From the NCBI GenBank assembly GCA_963582065.1, contig CAUZRQ010000011.1, positions 1 through 64,000 on the forward strand: 64,000 nt of DNA, read 5' to 3'. This document shows positions 28,546 to 37,090 of the stretch, piece after piece. The translations under genes and the position numbers were made by a program. Within the stretch, counting starts at the first letter, position 1, and each line of letters opens with the position of its first letter. The stretch comes from UBA8437 sp963582065. GTDB taxonomy: Bacteria; Planctomycetota; Planctomycetia; Planctomycetales; Planctomycetaceae. Under the pieces are notes generated by a model that saw only the letters and a list, made by a program, of their open reading frames with translations, was not told the DNA's origin and searched no databases.

Positions 28546-29610
28546 TTGAAACGCTGTCCGACCATTCCAGAAACCCGAACCGGAATCAGACCCATCACGA
28601 CATCCCGGCCGAGAATCGTATGCATCGGCTCCAATCTCGAAAGCCGCGTTGTGCTCGAAGGATTGATCGCCGGCGGTGCGCAGATCGTCGGTTTGGTGAC
28701 CCTGCCGGGGTGCAGTTCTGCGGTGTCCGACCACGTTGACCTGCACCCGCTGTGTGAGGAGCACGGGATCGAGACGATCGACACGACCGACATCAACAGT
28801 TGGCCGACGATCAAGGCGATCGGACGCCTGCAGCCCGACTACCTGTACACGCTGGGCTGGAGCCAGTTGTTCGGCGACGAGTTGTTGTCGGTGCCGGCCC
28901 GGTATGTCGTCGGTAGCCACCCCTCGCCGTTGCCCGAGGGCCGGGGCCGGGCGCCGGTGCCGTGGACAATTCTGCAGGGTTGCGACCGGTCGGCCGTCAC
29001 GTTGTTTCGAATGGACATCGGAGTGGATTCCGGTCCGATTCTCTGCCAGAAGTGGTTTTCGGTTCCGCCGCGAGGCTATGCGAGCGACATCTACGAACTG
29101 GTCGCAGACAACCTCCGCGATGCCTTCTGCGAACTTCACGAGGCCCAGCGGTCCGGAACGGTGGTTCCCGAACGGGTCCAGTCGACCGAGGGTTCCTCGT
29201 ACCGGGCCAAGCGGACACCCGCCGACGGTCACATTGACTTTCACCAGTCGGCCGAAACGATCGAAACGCTCGTTCGCGCCGTCTCGCACCCGTACCCCGG
29301 GGCCTACAGCTACTACGAGGGGACGAAGGTGGTCTTCTGGCGAGCGAACCTGCAGGAGATTCCCAGCTGTGTCGGGACGCCGGGCCAGATCCTGCTGAAG
29401 CGAAACGGCCGGCTGCTTGTCCAGGCCGGTGACGGGCCGCTGTGGCTTTTCGATTCGACGGTCGAGGGTGGTCCGGAATGCGACACCGTGTTCCGGGTGG
29501 GCCACAAGTTCGGGTACGCCGTCGAGGACGAACTTCATCGGTTGCAGAACGAGTTGGCCCGAATGCGGATGGAGTGGGACACGTGGCGGCAGCCCGGGGA
29601 GGCCGCATGA
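28546..29610 (+). CDS. Formyltransferase, sugar N-formyltransferase-like
   Basis: A 354-residue protein with the formyltransferase fold: core loop SHPSPLPEGRGRAPVPW near 125 and FRMDIGVDSGPIL near 160, giving the catalytic His and Asp. The third catalytic position, Asn in many relatives (N-x-H), is Gly here (G-S-H). A C-terminal oxidoreductase-like OB domain (about 220-310) resembles Fmt and ArnA-type enzymes. Inferred reaction: N10-formyl-THF plus an amino sugar nucleotide gives an N-formylamino sugar. It starts with TTG 6 bases after the priming transferase and overlaps the PIG-L gene by four bases, so coupling with the deacetylase is likely. Confidence 0.8.
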   Translation: MKRCPTIPETRTGIRPITTSRPRIVCIGSNLESRVVLEGLIAGGAQIVGLVTLPGCSSAVSDHVDLHPLCEEHGIETIDTTDINSWPTIKAIGRLQPDYLYTLGWSQLFGDELLSVPARYVVGSHPSPLPEGRGRAPVPWTILQGCDRSAVTLFRMDIGVDSGPILCQKWFSVPPRGYASDIYELVADNLRDAFCELHEAQRSGTVVPERVQSTEGSSYRAKRTPADGHIDFHQSAETIETLVRAVSHPYPGAYSYYEGTKVVFWRANLQEIPSCVGTPGQILLKRNGRLLVQAGDGPLWLFDSTVEGGPECDTVFRVGHKFGYAVEDELHRLQNELARMRMEWDTWRQPGEAA

Positions 29611-30308
29611 ACATGAAGAACGTACTGGTCGTGGCGGCTCATCCCGACGACGAGGTGCTCGGAGTCGGTGGGACCATTCCGCTGATCAAGGAGCAGGGGG
29701 GCAACGTGTCGGTGGTGATCGTCACCGACGGCAGCAGCACCCAGTACGCGGACGACCCGGACATCCTGGCTCGCAAGCAACAGCATGCAGAGAAAGCCAA
29801 CCGGATCCTGGGGACCGATGAGCTCATCCAGTGGGACTTTCCGGACATGCGACTCGACACGGTCGAGCACTGCCAGCTCAACCAGGCCTTCGAATCGCTG
29901 ATCCACCAGCAACGTTTCGACACCGTGTTCGTCCAGAACGGCGATGACATCAACATGGACCACCAGTTGATCTACAAGTCCGTCATGGTGGCCACGCGAC
30001 CGCTTCCCGATCAGCCCGTCAACCAGGTCCTGAGCTACCAGGTCAACTCGTCGACCGAATGGGGTGGACGGACCCAGAACACGATCTTCTGCCCGAACTT
30101 CTTTGTCGACATCAGCCGGACGCTCGAGACGAAGCTCGCGGCGATGGAGGTTTACGAGGACGAATTGCGCGAGTATCCACATCCTCGCAGCATCCAGGCG
30201 CTGCGGCAAAGAGCGATGGTCTACGGCAACGAGGTGGGCTACGAATCGGCGGAACCATTTAAACTGTTGTTGTTTCGAGGTGCCCTGGGGCAGGGGCAGG
30301 CCGCATAA
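29607..30308 (+). CDS. PIG-L/LmbE family deacetylase
   Basis: A 233-residue zinc-dependent N-deacetylase. It has the metal-binding AHPDDEVLGVGG near residue 10 and a second motif NMDHQLIY near 118 supplying the other histidine. It has no signal peptide, so it acts in the cytoplasm, probably on an N-acetylamino sugar or a lipid-linked sugar. Translational overlap (ATGA) with the formyltransferase suggests sequential chemistry: deacetylation to a free amine, then N-formylation. That pathway is inference from gene order. Confidence 0.85.
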   Translation: MNMKNVLVVAAHPDDEVLGVGGTIPLIKEQGGNVSVVIVTDGSSTQYADDPDILARKQQHAEKANRILGTDELIQWDFPDMRLDTVEHCQLNQAFESLIHQQRFDTVFVQNGDDINMDHQLIYKSVMVATRPLPDQPVNQVLSYQVNSSTEWGGRTQNTIFCPNFFVDISRTLETKLAAMEVYEDELREYPHPRSIQALRQRAMVYGNEVGYESAEPFKLLLFRGALGQGQAA

Positions 30309-30344
30309 GCGGACACCACGGGACGGCCAAGTCGGAATCCAGTC

Positions 30345-31553
30345 ATGCACGTGCTGTTTGTCCACAAGAACTTCCCTGCGCAGTTCGGCCACATTGCGCG
30401 GCACCTGATCGATCACCACGATTTCCAGTGCAGCTTTGTCTGCGAGTTGGCTCCGGGGGACTTCGAAGGGATCGAGCGAATCCAGTACAAGATCGACGGG
30501 GGAGCGACCAAGGACACGCACTACTGCAGCCGGACCTTCGAGAACGCGACGTGGCATGCTCACGCGGTCTACGAGACGATGAAGGCCCGGCCGGACATCC
30601 AGCCCGACCTGGTGGTCGGACACAGCGGGTTCGGCTCGACCCTGTTCCTGGCCGACCTCTACGACTGCCCGATCGTCAACTACTTCGAGTACTACTATCA
30701 CTCGAAGGGGTCGGACCTGGATTTCCGTCCCGAGTTTCCCACCCGGGAACTCGATCAGCTCCGCTCACGCACCCGCAACGCGATGATCCACCTCGACCTG
30801 CAGACCTGCCGGGTCGCCTACGCTCCGACGAAGTGGCAGGCCGGGCTGCTGCCGGGCGAGTACGAGCACAAGATCGAGGCGATCTTCGACGGGATCGACC
30901 GCGAGGTCTGGTGCCGGCGTCCCGACGTGCCGCGGAAGATCGGTGACCGGGAGATCTCTCCGGAGACACGGATCGTGACCTACGTCTCGCGGGGATTCGA
31001 GTCGATGCGTGGTTTCGACATTTTCATGAAGGTGGCCAAGAGAATCTGCGACGTCCGGGACGACGTGCTGTTTGTCTGCGTGGGCAGTGACCGGGTCTGT
31101 TATGGCGGCGACCTGAACCGGATCAAGGAGGATTCGTACCGTGAGCACGTGCTCAAGCAGGACGATTACGATCTCTCGAGATTCCTGTTCACCGGTCGGG
31201 TCAGTCCTCTCGAACTGGTCGACATCTTCTCGCTTTCGGACCTCCACATCTACCTGACCGTTCCGTTTGTCCTCAGTTGGTCGATGATGAATTCGCTCTC
31301 GTGCGGCTGCACCGTGCTGGCCAGCGACACCGAGCCGGTGCAGGAGATGATCCGTCACGGCGAAAACGGCCTGTTGGCCGACTTTTTCGACGTCGACGGA
31401 TTCACCGAGCAGGCGCTGGAGGTGCTCGAGGATCCGGAAAAATTCCGGCATCTCGGCCAGGCGGGCGAGGCGATGATCGAGCAAGACTACAGCCTCGAGG
31501 TCTGCCTGCCCCGGATGCTCGACCTGTACGAGAGAGCGGGAGCGTCGGGCTAG
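30345..31553 (+). CDS. Glycosyltransferase, GT4-like
   Basis: A 402-residue GT-B glycosyltransferase. The N-terminus MHVLFVHKNFPAQFGHIA and the aromatic block NYFEYYYHSKGSDLDF mark a sub-group often seen in bacterial surface-polysaccharide loci. The donor domain has VTYVSRGFESMRGFDIFM near 207. A C-terminal segment (SMMNSLSCGCTVLASDTEP) replaces the usual E-x7-E glycine block, so the catalytic acidic pair is not obvious. It is the last gene of the rightward run. Confidence 0.85.
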   Translation: MHVLFVHKNFPAQFGHIARHLIDHHDFQCSFVCELAPGDFEGIERIQYKIDGGATKDTHYCSRTFENATWHAHAVYETMKARPDIQPDLVVGHSGFGSTLFLADLYDCPIVNYFEYYYHSKGSDLDFRPEFPTRELDQLRSRTRNAMIHLDLQTCRVAYAPTKWQAGLLPGEYEHKIEAIFDGIDREVWCRRPDVPRKIGDREISPETRIVTYVSRGFESMRGFDIFMKVAKRICDVRDDVLFVCVGSDRVCYGGDLNRIKEDSYREHVLKQDDYDLSRFLFTGRVSPLELVDIFSLSDLHIYLTVPFVLSWSMMNSLSCGCTVLASDTEPVQEMIRHGENGLLADFFDVDGFTEQALEVLEDPEKFRHLGQAGEAMIEQDYSLEVCLPRMLDLYERAGASG

Positions 31554-31623
31554 GCAGGAGCCGGAATCGCTTCCCCAGGTCCCAGACCGCCGGGGATTCG
31601 CGTGGAACCGGTTCGGGGGACCG

Positions 31624-34200
31624 CTAGATGACCGGATCGATCAGGTTGTCGCGGTCTTCGAAGTCGAACGGGTAGTCGTCGGGCAGGAAGTCGTCGTCGA
31701 TCTGCCCGCCGGTCGCTTCTTCGCCGGCGTCGTAGTTGTCGTCGCCCTCGTTGCCGGCCAGCGTGTCGATGCCGCCGTTTCCGTTGAGGTAGTCGTTGCC
31801 GCCATCGCCGACGATCAGGTCGCGTCCGCCGCCACCCAGCAGCGTGTCGTTGCCGTTGCCGCCGCTGACGACGTCGGCGCCCTGCCCGGCGTTGATCTTG
31901 TCGTGGCCGTCCTCGCCGGCGATCGAATCGTCACCGAGTCCGCCGTTGATCGTGTCGTGACCGTCGTCTCCGTTGAGAACGTCGTTGCCCTCACCGCCGT
32001 CGATCGAGTCGTCGCCCTGGCCGCCGAGAATGCTGTCGGCTCCGTCAAACCCCAGCAACGTGTCGTCCTCGGCACCGCCGTCCAGCTGGTCGTCACCGGT
32101 TCCGCCGTTGAGCGAGTCGCTGCCGTTGCCGGCCTCGAGCCGGTCGTTGCCCTTCGAGCCGTTGAGCGTGTCGTTGCCGTTGGACCCCACCAGCGAGTCG
32201 TCGCCCGCGTTGCCGGTCAGTTCGTCGTTGCCGCCGTTGCCGTCGAGGCTGTCGTCGCCGAGCCCGCCTCGCATCGTGTCACTGCCGTCTCCGCCGCGAA
32301 GCGTGTCCTCGCCGGCTTCGCCCCAGAGGAAGTCTCCGCCGTCGCCTCCGTCGAGAACGTCGTCACCGGAGCCCGAGGAGATCGAGTCGTTGCCTTCGCC
32401 GCCCGAGAGCAGATCGTTGCCTGAACTTCCGACGATCGTATCGTCTCCGGTTCCGCCGTCGACGATCAACTGGACCGACCCGATGTTGACGTTGCTGGCG
32501 AGGATGGAATCCCGGCCGCTTTCGCCGTTGATGTTCAGTTCGATTCCACTGACGGAGCCCAGGCTGTTGACCACGACCCGGTCGTTGCCCGACCCGGCAT
32601 TGAGCTCGACCCGTTCGACCGAGCCGCCGTTGAGATCGACGTTGTCGTTTCCGCTGGTGACCCGCATGTTCCCGCTGGCCTGGCCGACCGTGAAGACGTC
32701 CTTGTTCGCGCGGCCGATGAGCTGGACCGTGTCGTCGGCGTCGCCACCGTCCATCTGGTCGGAGCCCTCGCCCACTTTCCAGATCAGCGTGTCGTTGCCG
32801 CTGCCGCCTCTGAGCGTGTCGATGCCGCCCTGTCCTCTCAGTTCGTCGGAGTCCGCCCCACCGTCGAGCAGGTCACGGCCACCGCCACCGCGGAGCGTGT
32901 CGTTGCCGACCCCGCCGCCGACGACGTCGTTGCCGCCACCGCCGTTGAGGAGGTCATTGCCGGTTGCGATCGAAAACGGGTCGGCATCGTCACCCGAGAT
33001 GGTGTCGTCGCCGGCACCGCCGTGGATCGTGTCGTCGCCGTAGGACCCCTCGATCACGTCGTCACCGTCCTGGCCCTTGAGACTGTCGTCCTGGCGACCA
33101 CCCAGCAGTGTGTCGGTGCCGCTGCCGCCGAAGATCGAATCGTTGGCGTCACCACCGTCGAGCAGATCGTTGCCGGAGGATCCGGTGATCGTGTCGGGGC
33201 CGTCGTTTCCGGAAACCACGTCGTCGCCGGCGCCGCCTCTGAGGTAGTCGCCGTCGGCTCCACCGCTGAGAACGTCCTTGCCGCCGTTGCCGATCAGGAT
33301 GTCGGCCGAGTTGCCGCCGTCGATCGTGTCGTGGCCGCCCCCGCCGTAGATCACGTCCGAACCGCTGTCGCCCAGCAGCACGTCATTGCCGGCTTTGCCG
33401 TTGATCGTGTCCTGGCCGGCACCACCGTAGATCGTGTCGTGGCCATGATTGCCTATGATCGAGTCGTCGCCGACGTCAGTCGTGCCGATCGCGTCGCCGT
33501 AGATCAAGTCGTTGCCGTGACCGCCGTCGATCGTGTCGTTGCCGTCACCACCCTCGATCACGTCGTTCCCGTCGCCACCGTCGATGTCGTCGGCTCCGTC
33601 GCTGTTGAGCACCACGTCGTCGCCGTGGCTGCCTGATATGGTGTCGTCGCCGTCACCGCCGTCGATCGTGTCGTGTCCGTGGTTGCCGATGACCAGGTTG
33701 GCCCCGCTGCCGGCGGTGATCACGTCGTTGCCGTGTCCGCCGTCGAGAACATCGTCGGCATCCGAACTGCCGATGATCGTGTCGTGTCCGTTGCCGCCGT
33801 CGACGTTGATCGTCAACGCGGGATTGCTGTAGACCGTTGTCGAAACGCCCGAGAGATCGATCAGGTTGCTGCCGTCACCGCCGTTGACGGCGATTCCCTC
33901 GACAGCCGAAGCCGCCAACGTTCCCAGGCTGCTCACCGGCAAACCGTTGGCTTCGACCCGGACGTTGCCGAATCCATCGGCACCGACCTCGATCGAATCC
34001 GGGCCGTTGTTATCGGTCGCACTGATCTGGAGCACGCCGTTGGAGAAGAGGGCGCTGACCGAGAGCAGTGTCCGGTCCTCCAACTTCTCGAGTCCCCCAC
34101 TGGTTGACTGCCTCGACCGACGCCGGCGGCGACCAACCATGTTTCGGGAAATGCGTTGACGAAGCGAATCGAGCCACGAGTTGAAGATCATGCTTCCCAT
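31624..34200 (-). CDS. LEPR-XLL / RTX calcium-binding repeat protein 1
   Basis: An 858-residue surface or secreted protein. The N-terminus has a basic stretch and the planctomycete LEPR-XLL signal (GLEKLEDRTLLS, residues ~35-46). Most of the rest is made of nonapeptide GGxGxDxLx-type calcium-binding repeats in several blocks, separated near 520-590 by a beta-rich spacer (SGNDNVDLNGGSVERVELNA). The tail is strongly acidic (DDYPFDFEDRDN). Repeats like these fold into Ca2+-filled parallel beta-rolls outside the cell. It is a tandem paralogue of the next gene and lies beside the polysaccharide locus; an adhesin or matrix role is inference. Confidence 0.88.
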   Translation of the reverse strand: MGSMIFNSWLDSLRQRISRNMVGRRRRRSRQSTSGGLEKLEDRTLLSVSALFSNGVLQISATDNNGPDSIEVGADGFGNVRVEANGLPVSSLGTLAASAVEGIAVNGGDGSNLIDLSGVSTTVYSNPALTINVDGGNGHDTIIGSSDADDVLDGGHGNDVITAGSGANLVIGNHGHDTIDGGDGDDTISGSHGDDVVLNSDGADDIDGGDGNDVIEGGDGNDTIDGGHGNDLIYGDAIGTTDVGDDSIIGNHGHDTIYGGAGQDTINGKAGNDVLLGDSGSDVIYGGGGHDTIDGGNSADILIGNGGKDVLSGGADGDYLRGGAGDDVVSGNDGPDTITGSSGNDLLDGGDANDSIFGGSGTDTLLGGRQDDSLKGQDGDDVIEGSYGDDTIHGGAGDDTISGDDADPFSIATGNDLLNGGGGNDVVGGGVGNDTLRGGGGRDLLDGGADSDELRGQGGIDTLRGGSGNDTLIWKVGEGSDQMDGGDADDTVQLIGRANKDVFTVGQASGNMRVTSGNDNVDLNGGSVERVELNAGSGNDRVVVNSLGSVSGIELNINGESGRDSILASNVNIGSVQLIVDGGTGDDTIVGSSGNDLLSGGEGNDSISSGSGDDVLDGGDGGDFLWGEAGEDTLRGGDGSDTMRGGLGDDSLDGNGGNDELTGNAGDDSLVGSNGNDTLNGSKGNDRLEAGNGSDSLNGGTGDDQLDGGAEDDTLLGFDGADSILGGQGDDSIDGGEGNDVLNGDDGHDTINGGLGDDSIAGEDGHDKINAGQGADVVSGGNGNDTLLGGGGRDLIVGDGGNDYLNGNGGIDTLAGNEGDDNYDAGEEATGGQIDDDFLPDDYPFDFEDRDNLIDPVI

Positions 34201-34409
34201 CCCTGGGCGTAATCATCTCTATAGACCGCATCACCCGGATATCCGGAGCGATCGGACTAATCTGCTTATCGACCCGATACATGCCGTTTCTCGTGGCAAT
34301 TCCTATCTGCGGCAAGGAGAACCCAGATTGCCCAGTTTTCACATTGCGGCGAATGCCGCAGTGTCGGGAAATGAGCAGCTGGGAGACTGGGGAAGATGGG
34401 TGGACAGGG

Positions 34410-36875
34410 TCAGGCCTCGTCGATCCAGTTCTCCACCAACTGGAACTGTTCGTCGATTTCCTCTGCCGCACCGATCAGCACATCGGTTCCCTCGTTTCCG
34501 GCGATCGTGTCGCGCGATCCGCCCTGCCCATTGATGTAGTCGTCTCCGTCGCCGCCGATGGCGACATCGTTTCCGCCGCCGCCGAAGAGTGAATCGCGAC
34601 CATCTCCGCCAACGATCAGGTCGTTGCCGCTGCCACCATTGGCCCGGTCGTGTCCGTCTCCGGCCGAGATGCGGTCGTGTCCGTTGTTGCCCAGGATCGT
34701 GTCGTGTCCATCGCCGCCGTAAAGCAGGTCATTGCCGTTGGCACCGCGGATCCAGTCGTGGCCGTGGCCTCCGATGATGGTGTCGTGGCCCGAGTTGCCG
34801 GTGAGCGAATCGTTGTCTGTGCCGCCATCGAGCCGGTCGTTGCCCGATCCGCCGTAGAGCCGATCCTGGCCGCTCTGTCCGTCCAACAGGTCGTCACCGC
34901 CGGCTCCATTGAGCCGATCGTCGCCGGCGCCGGCCGTCAGCGAGTCGTTTCCGGCCCCACCCAACAGCGTGTCGTTGTCTGGTCCACCAAGCAGGAGGTC
35001 GTCGCCGGCTCCACCGTTAACCAGGTCGTTGCCCTGTTGCCCGTCGAGCCGGTCGTCCCCGCCTCCTCCTTCGAGCCGATCGCTGCCGTCGCCCCCGCGG
35101 AGCACGTCGTTTCCGTTTCCGGCGGCGAGCGTGTCGTCGCCGGAACCGCCGTCCAGGGTCTCGGCTCCGTTGCTGCCGGTGATCCGATCGTTGCCGTCAC
35201 CTCCGCTGAGCGACATCACCGCAGCGTGGATTCCGGCCGCCGCCGCATCGATCGTATCTCCTGCGGCCTCTCCCCTGAGGTGGATCTCGGTCACCGGTGC
35301 CCCGTCCAGCGCCACCGCTACCAGGGTATCCCGCCCGGGTCCGCCCCGGACGTCGAGCCGTTCGGTCGAGCCGGCCAAGGTGACGGCATGAGGCGACTCG
35401 AGCACCTGCAGTCGGCCATCGGCGTCGGTGGTGACGGTGAAGAGGTTGTTCTGGCTGTTCCCGTAGATCTCGGCCCGGTCGTACCCGTCCCCTCCCGCGA
35501 GCCAGTCGTTGCCTCCGCCCAGGTTCCACCACAGCCGATCCTCACCGGCGCCTCCCAGGACGGTGTCGTGGCCGCTTTGTCCCTTGAGCGTGTCGTCGCC
35601 TCCGCCACCATCGAGACGGTCGTTGCCGCCGCCGCCGTAGAGCCTGTCGTTGCCGTCTCCGGCGACGAGTTCGTCGGCCGAGCCTCCGCCGTTGAGCGTA
35701 TCGCTCCCGGCCCCTCCATCGAGGGTGTCGCTACCACTTCCACCGTAGAGCCGATCGTCTCCGTCGTCGTCGACCAGGTGATCGTTGCCGGCCTGTCCGT
35801 TGAGAGTATCGTCACCGTCGTTTCCGTCGATCAGGTCGTTGCCGGCTCCACCGAGCACCCGGTCATCGTCATCGCCGCCGGCCAGGGTGTCGTCACCGGA
35901 TCCCCCGCTGAGCGTATCTCGTCCGGATTGTCCGTCGACGAGGTCGTTGCCACCGCCGGCATTGAGCGAATCGTCTCCACTGTCTCCGACGAGCGTGTCG
36001 TTTCCGTTGTGGCCCTTGATCGCGTCGTTGCCGGTGTGGCCCTCGAGCCGGTCGTGGCCACCTCCACCCAGGATCACGTCGTCGCCGGACTCGCCGGCCA
36101 GGTGATCGTTGCCCGATCCCCCGTTGAGCGTGTCGTCGGCGGGTCCCCCGATCAGGGTGTCGTGTCCGTTGCCTCCGGCGAGGTCATCGGCTCCGCTGTC
36201 GGCCGTGCCGGCCGAATCACCGTAGACCAGGTCGGCCCCGTCACCGCCAAGAACGGTGTCGGCTCCGTGGCCGCCGTGGATCGTGTCGTCCCCGTCGCCC
36301 CCCTCGATCGAGTCGTCGCCCAGGTCACCGAAGATCAGGTCGTCCCCGTCATCACCGTCGATCCGGTCGCCTCCGGAGTTGCCGTCGATCGTGTCCTTGC
36401 CGTGTCCACCGACCAGCCGGTTCCGCCCGCTGCCCCCGTCGATCCGGTCGTTGCCGTTGCCTCCCTTGAGCGTGTCGTCGAGGTTGGCCGAGGCGATCAG
36501 GGTGTCGTGGCCGTCTCGGCCGTCAGCGGTGATCTCGACACCACCGCCGAAGTCGAAGACCTGGGAAGTGACGGCCGAGAGGTCGATGTGGTTGTCGCCG
36601 GGACCGCCCTGGATGATGATCCTGCGAATCGAACCGGCATCGACGGAGCCGATGCTGGTGACCGGTACCGGTGTCTGACCCGGCTCGGCAGCCAGCACCT
36701 GGACCCGGCCCGGTTGTGCAGGATTTTCGCGGACGATGATCGTGTCGTCATCGTGCGAGGTGATCGACAGGTCACCGGTGGCGTCAAGGAACAGGGCGCT
36801 GACCGACAGCAGGGTTCGGTCTTCGAGCCGCTCGCTGCCACGCCACGGCCGTGGGCGTCTGCGGTTGTTCGTCAT
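34410..36875 (-). CDS. LEPR-XLL / RTX calcium-binding repeat protein 2
   Basis: An 821-residue paralogue of the preceding protein, with the same architecture: LEPR-XLL signal SERLEDRTLLS at ~15-25, a short beta domain (about 30-115), a long GNDxLxGG-type repeat region, a spacer near 470-540 and further repeats. The end is short and acidic (QLVENWIDEA). The ATG at 36875 places the signal motif near the N-terminus as in paralogue 1; an upstream open frame to 37031 is rejected. The 209-base gap to paralogue 1 is non-coding and contains a 12-base palindrome at 34235-34246. The 215-base gap on the other side is GC-rich with nothing recognisable. Confidence 0.87.
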   Translation of the reverse strand: MTNNRRRPRPWRGSERLEDRTLLSVSALFLDATGDLSITSHDDDTIIVRENPAQPGRVQVLAAEPGQTPVPVTSIGSVDAGSIRRIIIQGGPGDNHIDLSAVTSQVFDFGGGVEITADGRDGHDTLIASANLDDTLKGGNGNDRIDGGSGRNRLVGGHGKDTIDGNSGGDRIDGDDGDDLIFGDLGDDSIEGGDGDDTIHGGHGADTVLGGDGADLVYGDSAGTADSGADDLAGGNGHDTLIGGPADDTLNGGSGNDHLAGESGDDVILGGGGHDRLEGHTGNDAIKGHNGNDTLVGDSGDDSLNAGGGNDLVDGQSGRDTLSGGSGDDTLAGGDDDDRVLGGAGNDLIDGNDGDDTLNGQAGNDHLVDDDGDDRLYGGSGSDTLDGGAGSDTLNGGGSADELVAGDGNDRLYGGGGNDRLDGGGGDDTLKGQSGHDTVLGGAGEDRLWWNLGGGNDWLAGGDGYDRAEIYGNSQNNLFTVTTDADGRLQVLESPHAVTLAGSTERLDVRGGPGRDTLVAVALDGAPVTEIHLRGEAAGDTIDAAAAGIHAAVMSLSGGDGNDRITGSNGAETLDGGSGDDTLAAGNGNDVLRGGDGSDRLEGGGGDDRLDGQQGNDLVNGGAGDDLLLGGPDNDTLLGGAGNDSLTAGAGDDRLNGAGGDDLLDGQSGQDRLYGGSGNDRLDGGTDNDSLTGNSGHDTIIGGHGHDWIRGANGNDLLYGGDGHDTILGNNGHDRISAGDGHDRANGGSGNDLIVGGDGRDSLFGGGGNDVAIGGDGDDYINGQGGSRDTIAGNEGTDVLIGAAEEIDEQFQLVENWIDEA

Positions 36876-37090
36876 GGTGAGTCCGATCGGGGTGGGCCCG
36901 CGGACTCCATAATGAAAACGACGGGGAAGCAAAGTCCATGGGAAAACGCCGCCGGGGACGATTCCCCTCCTCGCCGACCGCCGCGGCGGTCGACGACCCC
37001 GTTGTCCACCTTCAAACGGCCGTTCCGACAACGAGGTTGCCGGCCGGCGGCCGGGTCATCGATCGGCCGATGGCAGGCGGCCGTGGCCGG

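Noticed and set aside
31700..36500. Regularly spaced DNA repeats that superficially resemble a CRISPR array.
   Set aside because: They are in-frame nonapeptide-coding repeats of the RTX proteins with no constant-length spacers.
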